Origin: an uncultured Christensenellaceae bacterium
GTDB taxonomy: Bacteria > Bacillota > Clostridia > Christensenellales > UBA3700
Reading direction: 5' to 3'
Length of the DNA stretch: 64,000 nucleotides
NCBI GenBank assembly: GCA_944380295.1
Contig: CALWHE010000010.1
Coordinates: forward strand, 1-64,000
Shown one piece after another: positions 45,768-53,885 of this stretch (positions are counted from its first letter, which is position 1; every line of letters starts with the position of its first letter). A program made the translations under genes and the position numbers. A model generated the notes under the pieces. It was given only the letters and a program-made list of their open reading frames with translations, ran no database searches and was not told the origin of the DNA.

Positions 45768-45779
45768 TGAGGACAATAG

Positions 45780-46646
45780 ATGCAGACCATTTTAAGTCAA
45801 ATGCTGGCCTTATATCACACGCAGTCGCAAAGCGATGAAAAAAATGCGTTGACTGAAGTCATACAGGAAGTTGCATTATGCGGCCTGTCACGTGCGGGCT
45901 TCTTCAAAGAAGCCGCATTTTACGGCGGAACAGCACTTCGTATTTTTTACGGAATTGATCGATTTTCCGAAGATTTGGATTTTTCTCTGATAATGCCCAA
46001 CGCCAATTTTGAACTGAAAAAATACTTTTCAGTCTTAGAGAGAGAACTGCACGCAGTCGGTCTAAACTTTAAGATAGAAGAAAAAGTCAAAACGACTGAC
46101 TCCAATATCAAATCAGCTTTTTTGAAAGGCAATACAAAAGAACACCTTTTAAGCGTTTACAATAACGCTCAAAACGCAACACTCATCAATCCGTCCGAAG
46201 TAATTAAAATCAAGTTTGAGGTCGACATCAATCCTCCGTCTTTTGCAACGTTTGAAACCAAATACCGTCTGCTGCCATCACCCTATCAGGTAAAACTTTA
46301 CGATATGCCCTCGTTGTTCGCAGGAAAACTCCACGCCGTTATCTGCCGTGCGTGGAAAACCCGTGTCAAAGGTCGGGATTTATATGACTATATTTTCTAT
46401 CTCTCACGCAACATCGCAGTAAATATGCCCCATCTGAAAGCACGGCTCGTGGACTCAGGATTTATCGACGAACGCTTTAACCTTACACGCGAAACTCTTA
46501 TTGCTCTGTTAAACGAACGCTTTGCCAAAATCGACTATGAGCAAGCCAAGCAAGATGTGCTCCCTTTCATTAAAGATAAAACAAAGCTGGATATTTGGAG
46601 CAAGGATTTCTTTGTTGAAATAACAAAGACACTTAACATCGTCTAA
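45780..46646 (+). CDS. AbiEii-family nucleotidyltransferase toxin
   Basis: 288 residues. The nucleotidyltransferase signature is FYGGTALRIFYGIDRFSEDLDFSL with Gly49-Gly50-Thr51 and the metal-binding Asp65 and Asp67. Further family blocks are IKIKFEVDINPP and LFAGKLHAVICRAWKTRVKGRDLYDYIFY. AbiEii toxins add nucleotides, probably to tRNA, and stop growth. It is last in the AbiEi / DUF262 / AbiEii operon. Confidence 0.9.
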   Translation: MQTILSQMLALYHTQSQSDEKNALTEVIQEVALCGLSRAGFFKEAAFYGGTALRIFYGIDRFSEDLDFSLIMPNANFELKKYFSVLERELHAVGLNFKIEEKVKTTDSNIKSAFLKGNTKEHLLSVYNNAQNATLINPSEVIKIKFEVDINPPSFATFETKYRLLPSPYQVKLYDMPSLFAGKLHAVICRAWKTRVKGRDLYDYIFYLSRNIAVNMPHLKARLVDSGFIDERFNLTRETLIALLNERFAKIDYEQAKQDVLPFIKDKTKLDIWSKDFFVEITKTLNIV

Positions 46647-46920
46647 TAGTCATTAGCAACGATCAACAAGCGAAAGTTGAAAATACTTAATAATACTCAG
46701 ACGCATAACCTCAACGCGCCTCAAATCGCTTAAATTGCGATTTGGGACGCGGGATCGGCATTTAAAAAGCACTCTGCAAATGTCGATAATGACTTTTATA
46801 CAGAGACTTTTGTATTGCCGAAGCAGCAAATGCCGTCCGTGCACAGAACGAATAAGCGCAACCGCTCCCTCCTCTCGCGAAATGTCGTATCTCCCACCGA
46901 CTGTGCCAGATGAAAAGCAC

Positions 46921-47424
46921 TCAGATTATATCACGCGAACGCTCTATCTTGCGCATCATATTGTGCGAACGCGCTTCAAAGCCCTGCGCAAGATAAAATC
47001 CGCACGCGGAAATATTGGGCGCAAACACGGTGAGTTCAAGGCGATCGCACCCCTTTGAGGCAAAATACTTTTCCGCCGCCGCGATCAACGCCTTGCCCAC
47101 GCCCTGCCCGCGCATATCCTTTGCAACAACGAGGTCGGAGATATAGCCGCTCTTGGGCGGATCCATCATAAACGCGTCGTCGCCCTCGCCGAAATATATC
47201 ATGCACGAAGCCAATCCGATCGCTTGCCCGTCCGCAACGGCAAGGAACATCTTGCCGTCCTGCTTTTCGACTTTGTCCAGAAGGTAGGGCAAATACTCGT
47301 CGCGGAACAACGGCTTGTGCACCAGTCCGCCCAGCGACTCTATGTGCATTTGCAGAGCCATGAGCAAATCTTTGGCGCCCTCCGCGTATTTATCGGAATA
47401 TTCCGTTATCTCAAATTTTTCCAT
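46921..47424 (-). CDS. GNAT-family acetyltransferase
   Basis: 167 residues. Acetyl-CoA binding motif A is DLVVAKDMRGQGVGKALIAAAEKYF, followed by LTVFAPNISACGFYLAQGFEARSHNMMRKI. The substrate is unknown. It stands alone upstream of tRNA-Arg on the other strand. The 270 bases between abiEii and this gene hold no gene I can support. Confidence 0.92.
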   Translation of the reverse strand: MEKFEITEYSDKYAEGAKDLLMALQMHIESLGGLVHKPLFRDEYLPYLLDKVEKQDGKMFLAVADGQAIGLASCMIYFGEGDDAFMMDPPKSGYISDLVVAKDMRGQGVGKALIAAAEKYFASKGCDRLELTVFAPNISACGFYLAQGFEARSHNMMRKIERSRDII

Positions 47425-47622
47425 GCCTTTATTTTATCATAATCGTTGCAGTCTTGCAAGTCCGAATTCCCGCCCAAACCCGCTCCGTTTCCACCAAAAA
47501 AGCCGTTCCCCCTGTGTTTCGGCGATAAAAATTCCCGGCGCCACTCAAAACATCGCCGAACAAGTTATTTTGCTTGATTTTCCGCACGACAATGGTATAT
47601 AATTACTTTCACCGATATCCTG

Positions 47623-47699
47623 TTTCCGTAGCTCAGTAGGATAGAGCGTTCGCCTCCTAAGCGAAAGGCCGTGGGTTCGACTCCCGCCGGGAACGCCAG
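47623..47699 (+). tRNA. tRNA-Arg (anticodon CCT)
   Basis: 77 bases with encoded CCA. Acceptor GTTTCCG/CGGGAAC, anticodon stem TTCGC-CTCCTAA-GCGAA, T-arm with GGTTCGACTCC. It is followed by a hairpin and by partial copies of its own 3-prime end. Confidence 0.97.
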
Positions 47700-47704
47700 A
47701 GATT

Positions 47705-47731
47705 AAAAGCGCACCTCAATGGTGCGCTTTT
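47705..47731 (+). terminator. tRNA-Arg terminator
   Basis: AAAAGCGCACC (47705-47715), loop TCAAT, GGTGCGCTTTT (47721-47731). The same hairpin with compensated loop returns at 47876-47903. Confidence 0.75.
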
Positions 47732-47744
47732 AAGGTGCGTGAAT

Positions 47745-47903
47745 GTGAGCACTCCCGCCGAAAGCACAGCACCCGGCGGGCAAGGCGCGTGATCGTGAGC
47801 ACTCCCGCCGAAAGCGCAGCAACCGGCGGGCAAGGCGCGTGAATGTGAGCACTCCCGCCGGGAACGCCAGAGATCAAAAGCGCACCTCGATGGTGCGCTT
47901 TTT
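47745..47903 (+). repeat. Tandem partial copies of the tRNA-Arg 3-prime end
   Basis: Two units of about 52 bases (GTGAGCACTCCCGCCG, then AAAGCRCAGCA, CCGGCGGGCAAGGCGCGTGA) are followed by a copy of the last 19 tRNA bases at 47851-47869 (identical to 47681-47699) with the terminator hairpin again. Confidence 0.75.
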
Positions 47904-48014
47904 AAGGCGCGGGTGAATTATACTTTCAAGTGCACCACTTTAACAAAATAAAGAGTTCATACAAAAACTGCTGTATAATGGAATTGCAACAAATAAAAAA
48001 ACAGGAGTTAATGT

Positions 48015-48065
48015 ATGAACTATACACATCTTAGCATAGCAGAGCGCTGTTGTCCACGAAAATAA
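48015..48065 (+). pseudogene. IS30-family transposase, N-terminal remnant
   Basis: MNYTHLSIAERCCPRK then stop: the first 16 residues of an IS30-type transposase. A TATAAT box (about 47972) and a likely terminal repeat with GTGCACCACTTTAACA (about 47930) precede it. The rest of the element is gone. Confidence 0.7.
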
Positions 48066-48185
48066 TTAATACTGTCAATTTAGAATTCAAAAAGTTTAAT
48101 ATCTTTTTAATTATTTCAAAGCGTTGCAAGATAACGGTCCGAATGAAAAATAAACGTTGATATGCATAAAACGATCCTCCGCTCC

Positions 48186-49766
48186 CTATAAATATTCTAT
48201 CTTTATTTGAGCGTTTCCGTCATCAACTGTTGCTCCGTGTGAAATATCGCTTGTCTTTGGCGCTTCCAAGGAAAGCGTCATCTCTATTTGCCCACTCAAT
48301 GTCGTCCCTTGGATATTTACCGCCCCTATCATCCCGCATGCCACGCCGGAGGACGTTATCTTAACGATCAAATCCACATCGGATATCTTGTTCTTGCCGC
48401 CCGTGATCGTGCCTATCAAGCCGCCGGCTACCGATCTCTCCCCGCTCGATGTTATCTCAACGCTGCCCGTCACGCCGGATATTTCTCCGCCGCTCTCCAT
48501 GCCGGCTATCCCGCCAGTCCCTTCACTCACTCCTTCCGCGGTCATGTTGAGATCAAGCGTTATCCCCGTTATCTTCCCCTTGTTCACTCCGCATATGCCG
48601 CCAAAATAATTTATCGCTGCCGCATGGATATTCCCGCTTATGCTTATGTTTTCCAATGTGCCGAAGTTTACTCCGCATATCGCGCCGAACGCCGTGCCGC
48701 CGTTTTTCTCCTCTTTTGACATATCCGTAACGGCTTGCGCGTTATCCGCTTCCGCTTCTATATGCAGATTTCTTACGATCCCGCGATTTTCCTTGAACAG
48801 CGCTTGGTTTTGCAACCTCACCGTGCCGCCTTTCCCGTCCAATTCGCCCGTGAATACTATATCGCTGCCTGCCAGCAATGCCAGCGCCTGCGCGTTGTTC
48901 ACGATATATTTCGCATCGGGGTTACATCTCAATATCTCTATATCTTCTTCGCTGTTTATCTCTATGATCGTGTCTTCGCCTATCTCTTCCCAGCCCGCAT
49001 AAAGGTGTGTATTTCCGCAGACGCCCTGCCGTTCATACTTGTGCGTGCACTCTTCGTCCGTATACCAGCCCGTAAACAAAAGACCTTTCGCATAACATTG
49101 CGGCAATTCCGGTATATCCCCGTGCTTTATCTCGTCTATATACTCCGTCTGTGGTTCGTTTACATGTAAGGCAATGGTGTATCTCCGCTTATACGCTTCC
49201 AGCCTTAGCTCCGTATCCGCGTTCACTATGATATCGTAATCGCTGTCTGCGGCATACTCCCCCTTTATCTCATACCCTTCCGGCAACAGCTCCTCCACCT
49301 TTTCCATATCCACCGCGGAAGACAGCAATCCCCCTTCCGCGCACTCATATCTTCTTTCTATCTCCGCTCCCTCTTCCAAATCTATCTTCACCACTATCTC
49401 GCACCGCCGCGCATATTTCGCCGTGCATTCCATATCCCCCACGACCACCTCCACGCCTTCCGTTATCTCCCCGGCGGCGTCCCTTACTTCCCATTCCCGG
49501 AACACATATCCCGCATATTCTTTGGGTTCGGGATATTCCAGCGCCGCGCCTTCCTCATAAACCTCGTGCGTGCTTTCTCCGTTCAAAAATATAAAAGTGA
49601 CCGTATACTCTTCCGGCGAGATCTCCGGCGCCTCGGGAACGTCCGGCTGCACGATCGTCTCCTCTTCCCGCTCCGGATCGCCTTCCTCACAGCCGCATAA
49701 AATATAGGGACAGAGACATATAAGCAATATCACCATCCCTATAAATATGCGTTTTATCCGCATCAT
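48186..49766 (-). CDS. Large lipoprotein with Flg_new-type repeats, copy 1
   Basis: 526 residues. Signal peptide with lipobox ILCGC. A Glu/Pro-rich linker is followed by InlB-like (Listeria-Bacteroides, Flg_new) repeats, seen as YTVTFIFLNGEST, FREWEV and LLFTGWYTDEECTHKYERQG, then a GLUG-like beta-solenoid (FGAICGVNFGTLENISISG, FGGICGVNKGKI, GGIAGMESGGEISGV, GGLIGTITGG). It is probably a surface adhesin-type protein. The copy at 56963-58543 differs at only four residues, all near the C-terminus. Confidence 0.88.
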   Translation of the reverse strand: MMRIKRIFIGMVILLICLCPYILCGCEEGDPEREEETIVQPDVPEAPEISPEEYTVTFIFLNGESTHEVYEEGAALEYPEPKEYAGYVFREWEVRDAAGEITEGVEVVVGDMECTAKYARRCEIVVKIDLEEGAEIERRYECAEGGLLSSAVDMEKVEELLPEGYEIKGEYAADSDYDIIVNADTELRLEAYKRRYTIALHVNEPQTEYIDEIKHGDIPELPQCYAKGLLFTGWYTDEECTHKYERQGVCGNTHLYAGWEEIGEDTIIEINSEEDIEILRCNPDAKYIVNNAQALALLAGSDIVFTGELDGKGGTVRLQNQALFKENRGIVRNLHIEAEADNAQAVTDMSKEEKNGGTAFGAICGVNFGTLENISISGNIHAAAINYFGGICGVNKGKITGITLDLNMTAEGVSEGTGGIAGMESGGEISGVTGSVEITSSGERSVAGGLIGTITGGKNKISDVDLIVKITSSGVACGMIGAVNIQGTTLSGQIEMTLSLEAPKTSDISHGATVDDGNAQIKIEYL

Positions 49767-49903
49767 TACCGGTCCCTCTTTTGCAGTATTTTCTTGCCTT
49801 TATTATACCACCGACCTGCCTCTTTGGCAATACCAATACGAAAATTTTCTTGTATATCTATAATAAATGTGTTACAAGCTCCACGGAAACAGCAGTTTAA
49901 CCT

Positions 49904-50160
49904 TTAAAGAAACACGGATCGGGAGATGCCGGCATCTATTTTTATAGATCGCGCCACACATTTTCCAACACGCTCTTAGAAGCACAGGAGAACCCTAAGA
50001 TCATCCAATTGCTGAAGAAAAATCTTCCGGACGCGGAGACGAGTTTTTGCAAAACATCGCCCGTCTGATGGACGGCTACGGTGTGTCGTCCATAGACGAA
50101 TTGATAAAGACGGTGGACGAAGGAGGCGCCGACCCGAAAAAGAGAAGACGACGCCACTAA
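49904..50160 (+). pseudogene. Possible tyrosine recombinase C-terminal remnant, frameshifted
   Basis: One frame (49904 onward) reads IYFYRSRHTFSNTLLEA and then QENPKIIQLL, which resembles the RHTFATxLLExGxNPKxIQxLL block of phage-type integrases, but the following GH box is missing. Near 50030 the coding potential shifts frame to DEFLQNIARLMDGYG and ends in KKRRRRH at 50160. The strings are short, so the family call is tentative. The position, at one edge of the element whose other edge is tRNA-Thr, fits an integrase relic. Confidence 0.4.
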
Positions 50161-50344
50161 TTTTCAATAAGCCGTCGCGGAAAATGCGGCGGCTTAGGGC
50201 GATTTAATGAGAAGGCTCAGATTTTTCATGAAAAGTGTAATCTAAGAGGCAATATTGTTTTTCCGGAGAATTGAGTTCACTCGTCTACCATTATATCAAT
50301 CTATATCCGCATACGCTATATATGGATATATCTTATCAAATGCC

Positions 50345-50413
50345 TTATGTGAATTCAAGTTCGTGACCATAGTGCAAAAGATTTACGAGCTCTCCATATT
50401 CGGAATCTGTCAT
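50345..50413 (-). pseudogene. Truncated third cassette partner gene
   Basis: 22 codons, MTDSEYGELVNLLHYGHELEFT then TAA, behind a strong GGAGGAAGAAT ribosome site and 24 bases after the preceding stop. It resembles the N-terminal region of the 96-residue partners at 50438-50728 and 51118-51408 (VNEF...L..G.E..), so it looks like the start of a third copy that lost its end. The rest of 50161-50437 holds nothing recognisable. Confidence 0.45.
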
Positions 50414-50437
50414 ATTCTTCCTCCCAAACATTTGTAT

Positions 50438-50728
50438 TCAATCGTCGACCCATTCCATTTCCTGTTCGGCTTGCCAAAACGTCTTGCCGCCCCATATGGG
50501 CGCGGAAAGAAAATCTTTAACGATTTCTTGTTTCCGGTCGTAACTGCATGTCTTTGTCCATAATGGGCTATTCTGCTTAGGCTCCGGTTCCATTTGTTCA
50601 AGTTCCAATGTAAACTCTTCGTTTTTTACCCATCCTTGGATAAAATATTTTACGCCGTGAAACATAAACCACCGCTCGTCACCGTAATAGAGACCGTCTA
50701 CAAATTCATTCACATTGCCGTTAATCAT
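50438..50728 (-). CDS. Cassette partner protein B (unknown function)
   Basis: 96 residues. No known family is recognised. It begins MINGNVNEFVDGLYYGDERWFMFHGVKYFIQGW and ends with the block SAPIWGGKTFWQAEQEMEWVDD. The last part is almost identical to the paralogue at 51118-51408 (about 20 of 23 residues), while the middle differs strongly. It is acidic and soluble. The start overlaps the stop of the MGGRG protein as ATGA, so both are made together. A toxin-immunity or toxin-antitoxin pairing is possible but unproven. Confidence 0.75.
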   Translation of the reverse strand: MINGNVNEFVDGLYYGDERWFMFHGVKYFIQGWVKNEEFTLELEQMEPEPKQNSPLWTKTCSYDRKQEIVKDFLSAPIWGGKTFWQAEQEMEWVDD

Positions 50729-51102
50729 TGTTTTAGCACTCCTTTCAAATATTTTCGGTATCGTCTTAATTCTTCGTCGGTAAGCCGTCTGGCATCAGTT
50801 CTATCAAATTTTCTGTTATACTCATGAACATGCAATACTTTCTCATGCCTGTTACCAGTCAATTTCGGCTCCGGGTGATATGCTATCTCTTTAACAAGAT
50901 AATGATCTTTGTCATATATTCGCATCTCATGGAACGTGCCGTTTGGTTTCAGTTTGATGTATGCCAAGCTCGAATGCGCTTCTTCAGGCAAAGAATGCTT
51001 GCCGTTAATACCTTTCAATACTTTCACGCCTGCTATTTTACCGACTGTTTCGTAACTGAATGCGACGTTTTTGCCGCTTGCAAAAGTTCCTCGTCCGCCC
51101 AT
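50725..51102 (-). CDS. MGGRG-type cassette protein A (unknown function)
   Basis: 125 residues from MGGRGTFASGKNVAF; a second ATG lies one codon before, but the paralogue uses this one with AAGGTGG at the same place. Conserved parts with the paralogue 51405-51782 are MGGRGTFASG, GVKVLxGxNG, EAHSSxAYI, EIAYHPEPKLTG, VLHVHEY and the C-terminal LKGV. Several conserved His and acidic residues (HSS, YHPEP, LHVHEY) could form an active site. Proteins starting MGGRG are often found near phage head genes; no function is known to me. Confidence 0.75.
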   Translation of the reverse strand: MGGRGTFASGKNVAFSYETVGKIAGVKVLKGINGKHSLPEEAHSSLAYIKLKPNGTFHEMRIYDKDHYLVKEIAYHPEPKLTGNRHEKVLHVHEYNRKFDRTDARRLTDEELRRYRKYLKGVLKQ

Positions 51103-51117
51103 CATCTCACCACCTTG

Positions 51118-51408
51118 TCACCAATCGACCCATTCCATTTCCTGTTCGGCTTGCCAAAACGTCTTGCCGTCCCATATGGGGGCGGCATAAAATTTCTCCA
51201 GCAACTTATCCGAAGTATCTGCTGTTTCTTGAAAAACAAATTTAACATGCTCTCCGTTTGTATCCCATTGTGCGATATCATACGAATACACCTCCATGTT
51301 TTTATGGAATAGCATCCCATAAAAGAAGTATTTCTTTCCGTGATATATGACGGCGCATTCTTCATATGTGGTATGATCTAAAAATTCATTGACGTTGTTG
51401 TTTTTCAT
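51118..51408 (-). CDS. Cassette partner protein B', paralogue
   Basis: 96 residues, MKNNNVNEFLDHTTYEECAVIYHGKKYFFYG at the start and AAPIWDGKTFWQAEQEMEWVDW at the end. Same length as the other partner, conserved at both ends and different between. It overlaps its A' gene as ATGA and is 15 bases before the second A gene. DNA in the shared C-terminal segment is nearly identical between copies, suggesting recent exchange. Confidence 0.75.
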   Translation of the reverse strand: MKNNNVNEFLDHTTYEECAVIYHGKKYFFYGMLFHKNMEVYSYDIAQWDTNGEHVKFVFQETADTSDKLLEKFYAAPIWDGKTFWQAEQEMEWVDW

Positions 51409-51782
51409 TGTCCGGGCACTCCTTTAAAGAATTTCTTGTACTTGTTATACTCAGCTGCCGTCAGTAATCTGCTCGAACGATTCTTGAAATCGTTGCGTGG
51501 ATATTCGTGAACATGCAAAACAGGCTTTGCATGTCCTGTGAGTTTTGGTTCCGGATGATATGCAATCTCTAAGGTCAGGTATTTTTCTTTGTCAAATTCT
51601 CGGTACATTTTAAATGTTCCGTCCGGATGCAGTTGTATATATGCGCCGCTCGAATGCGCTTCGCCAGGAAGTCCTTTAACGCCGTTGCTCCCTTCTAGCA
51701 CCTTTACTCCTTCTATTGTTCCAACCGTTCTATACTTAAACGGCACAATATTGCCGCTTGCAAAAGTTCCTCGTCCGCCCAT
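51405..51782 (-). CDS. MGGRG-type cassette protein A', paralogue
   Basis: 125 residues, the same length as the A protein downstream and well over half identical to it. It starts MGGRGTFASGNIVPFKYRTVG; the ATG overlaps the stop of the DUF4417 gene (TAATG) and follows AAAGGTGGTGAG, so the operon is DUF4417-A'-B'-A-B. The function is unknown. Confidence 0.75.
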   Translation of the reverse strand: MGGRGTFASGNIVPFKYRTVGTIEGVKVLEGSNGVKGLPGEAHSSGAYIQLHPDGTFKMYREFDKEKYLTLEIAYHPEPKLTGHAKPVLHVHEYPRNDFKNRSSRLLTAAEYNKYKKFFKGVPGQ

Positions 51783-52399
51783 TATCTCACCACCTTTCTC
51801 GAAGAGAGATAGTCTACAGGAATGATGTTTCCGCGCATTTCGGCAAAAGGGGTGCCGAAGCAGATGATCGCTTGAGGCTCCAGTCTTTCAAGCATAGCGT
51901 CATATCCTCGCATGAACATCAACTTATTCCTCTTGCATCCTATCATACCCACCGCAACAACGGCGTTTTCCTCCACACCGTCAAAGCAAAAATCATATGT
52001 CAGCGCAAGCCCCCAACTTACGGTAGGATAGACCGTAAGTCCGTGCGCCTGCCAATACGCTCCGCACCAGCGGTTTTTTGCCACATTCCCCATCTGCAGC
52101 CAACGAGGCATATCGGCATAGAGAGAATATTCGGGTGTGAGAAGAAACTTGTATTGCGAAAGTTTGCGTAAACTTCTTTGCGGATAGTTATAGATATGCT
52201 CAAAGCGATAATCATCCACAAAAAAGTGCACTCCGCATTCACGATTGTGTTCTTCTCTCGATTTTGTGTCGGAACATGCGATGAGTTTAATATCGTTTAC
52301 GATCGGCTGATACTCGACCATGGGGATGTTCCATTCCCCCGTGCAACGATACTCGTTGCGCAGGAAAGTTTGCTCTTGTCTTGCTTCTTTAGAGTGCAT
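51782..52399 (-). CDS. DUF4417 protein
   Basis: 205 residues from MHSKEARQEQ. DUF4417 proteins are common on phages and integrative elements and have no known activity. Family landmarks are CGVHFFVDDYRFEHIYN, FLLTPEYSLYADMPRWLQMGN, GLTVYPTVSWG, FCFDGVEENAVVAVGMIGCKRN and ICFGTPFAEM. The ATG at 52399 has AAAGGAGGTG seven bases ahead; the GTG at 52408 lies inside that site. It is the first gene of the cassette operon. Palindromes like the repressor operator lie just upstream. Confidence 0.85.
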   Translation of the reverse strand: MHSKEARQEQTFLRNEYRCTGEWNIPMVEYQPIVNDIKLIACSDTKSREEHNRECGVHFFVDDYRFEHIYNYPQRSLRKLSQYKFLLTPEYSLYADMPRWLQMGNVAKNRWCGAYWQAHGLTVYPTVSWGLALTYDFCFDGVEENAVVAVGMIGCKRNKLMFMRGYDAMLERLEPQAIICFGTPFAEMRGNIIPVDYLSSRKVVR

Positions 52400-52422
52400 A
52401 TTTTGCACCTCCTTTTGATAAT

Positions 52423-52455
52423 GTCAACCTTTGGTTGCCGTCAAATTTGTTGACA
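52423..52455. promoter_or_regulatory. Two palindromic operators between DUF4417 and the small RNA
   Basis: TCAACCTTTGGTTG (52424-52437) and GTCAAATTTGTTGAC (52440-52454). The first is the same word, apart from one base of spacing, as TCAACCCTTTGGTTGA (53535-53550) over the repressor promoter. The second overlaps the -35 of the small-RNA promoter. This links the cassette operon and the small RNA to the XRE regulator. Confidence 0.75.
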
Positions 52456-52560
52456 TAAAAGACGGGAGCGTGCTAATATATACTTGTAGCTGTGCCTTGG
52501 CACACGTCCCGAAAGGCTTTGATCCGATTGTTGCAGCAATCTCATCGAAGCTTTTCTTTT
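52450..52560 (+). ncRNA. Predicted small RNA with own promoter and terminator
   Basis: TTGACA (52450-52455), 18 bases, TAATAT (52474-52479) with an extended TGC in front, giving a start near 52486. The RNA would hold hairpin TGTGC-CTTG-GCACA (52491-52504), then a long hairpin GCTTTGAT (52516-52523) / ATCGAAGC (52544-52551) with inner GATTG/CAATC, followed by TTTTCTTTT (52552-52560). About 75 bases. It has no open frame of note. It faces the immA 3-prime end. Confidence 0.6.
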
Positions 52561-52580
52561 ATGTAAAAATTCAAGTTGAT

Positions 52581-53117
52581 TTATTGTTTTGCCTTTTCGC
52601 ACGCCAATGCGCGCAATTGCGCATTTGCGCATTGCAATGATACAACACAACATTCATGTATTTGCTCGGCAGACATTCCTTCTATCAAGTAGGTCGGGGC
52701 AAGCAATTCACCCCCAAAAACGTCAGCCTGCCAATCCGAGTCGCGGTATGCGGGCAACTTCTCGCCGGGAGCTGTCCTGCAATATTCTATTGACGCATTC
52801 CCATGCATAAAGAAATGCCCCACTTCATGAGCAATGGTCAACCGATCGCGTCCGTTACCAGTGCAAGCTCCTTCATATACATCCTCTCTGATGTAGATCT
52901 TTTTTTCATCAGGGATAGCCTTGCCGTGTTGCTTGCCCAGTTCCTCATTTGGTAAAACGGCAAAAGTAAAATCCGTAAATATCTGAGGCATTATTTTTTC
53001 GACAAACCAAATTATGTCAAAATACAGTTCATTGTCAATGTCCAGTGCCCTCCGAATTTTATGAACAAGCGTCCATATCATCTGCCTAGATGCAGGTTTC
53101 ACCGGAATTCCGCTCAT
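52581..53117 (-). CDS. ImmA/IrrE-family metallopeptidase
   Basis: 178 residues. Zinc motif HEVGH at 97-101 in LTIAHEVGHFFMH and the third-ligand region DWQADVFGGELLAP. ImmA-type proteases cleave their partner repressor when a signal such as DNA damage or a mating cue arrives, as in ICEBs1. The start overlaps the XRE gene stop as ATGA, the usual pairing. Confidence 0.93.
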   Translation of the reverse strand: MSGIPVKPASRQMIWTLVHKIRRALDIDNELYFDIIWFVEKIMPQIFTDFTFAVLPNEELGKQHGKAIPDEKKIYIREDVYEGACTGNGRDRLTIAHEVGHFFMHGNASIEYCRTAPGEKLPAYRDSDWQADVFGGELLAPTYLIEGMSAEQIHECCVVSLQCANAQLRALACEKAKQ

Positions 53118-53473
53118 CTATTTACTTCCTTTTGCATTAGTTTTTTGATAGCATCCAGCTGTTCGTCGGACAGATCCTCAAAAGATCGCGCGAAAGATAC
53201 AGCTGTTTTTTTTGCGTCGGGTGACGCATTTTCTAAATCTATGATTACCGCCTTCTCGGATGCGGCAATGGCAGCGTCCAACTCCTCTTCTTGAGAAGGA
53301 GAAAGATGGTATACAGAGCGAATCTTGACATTCCACTCATATGGCATTTTTTTCTTGCCAAGTTCCACCGCAGACAAAAACGATGACGTAACGCCAAGCT
53401 TTTGTGCCATAGTGAAAAGAATTTCGTTGTTATCGATCCTCAACTTTTTGAGGAATTTTCCGACTTCAGTCAT
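53114..53473 (-). CDS. XRE-family repressor (ImmR-like)
   Basis: 119 residues. Helix-turn-helix near the N-terminus: GKFLKKLRIDNNEILFTMAQKLGVTSSFLSAVELGKKKMP. The C-terminal part with DLENASPDAKKTAVSFARSFEDLSDEQLDAIKKLM is likely helical and may be where the protease cuts. It is autoregulated by an operator over its own -35 and should also act at 52424-52454. Confidence 0.92.
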   Translation of the reverse strand: MTEVGKFLKKLRIDNNEILFTMAQKLGVTSSFLSAVELGKKKMPYEWNVKIRSVYHLSPSQEEELDAAIAASEKAVIIDLENASPDAKKTAVSFARSFEDLSDEQLDAIKKLMQKEVNR

Positions 53474-53509
53474 GTTGTATCTTCTCTCCTTGCATTGTTT
53501 TTTACCGAC

Positions 53510-53550
53510 ATTTTAGCACAAGAAAAACCGCTTGTCAACCCTTTGGTTGA
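53510..53550 (-). promoter_or_regulatory. Repressor promoter with operator
   Basis: Minus strand TTGACA (53538-53533), 17 bases, TAAAAT (53515-53510). The perfect inverted repeat TCAACC-CTTT-GGTTGA (53535-53550) overlaps the -35. Confidence 0.82.
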
Positions 53551-53631
53551 AAAAATATACAAAAATGTTAAAATATTACGATGCAGAGTTGACAAACCCA
53601 ATTAGAAATCAATATAGCTACCTACTTAAAG

Positions 53632-53885
53632 TGTTTGCTATTTGTTTGCTATTGCGCTCAAAAACGGGGCAAAAGAAAACAGTGGCGAAAACGCTGTTGA
53701 AAACAAAAAATTTTTCGCCGTCGAAGAACGGTCGTGGCAGTTGTTTGCTATTGTTTGCTATTACGACCGAAAAAGGCAGTTTTTGACCATCTCAGACAGT
53801 CAAAAAAGAGAGGTGATCGAGTCGGTCGCTTGACACCTTGAAAAACGAAGAAAACTCGTAAAAGTGTTTGCTACCGTGTTTGCTA
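53632..53885. repeat. Three pairs of TGTTTGCTA direct repeats
   Basis: The 9-base word lies at 53632, 53643, 53742, 53752, 53865 and 53877: three pairs with 10-12 base spacing, the pairs 110-123 bases apart. There is no gene in 53551-53966. Such direct repeats beside a tRNA resemble the arm-type sites of tyrosine integrases. Confidence 0.6.

Noticed and set aside
49942-50157. 71-codon minus-strand frame
   Set aside because: The plus strand shows the better protein-like sequence (LIKTVDEGGADPKKRRRRH) and integrase-like words, so this is a shadow.
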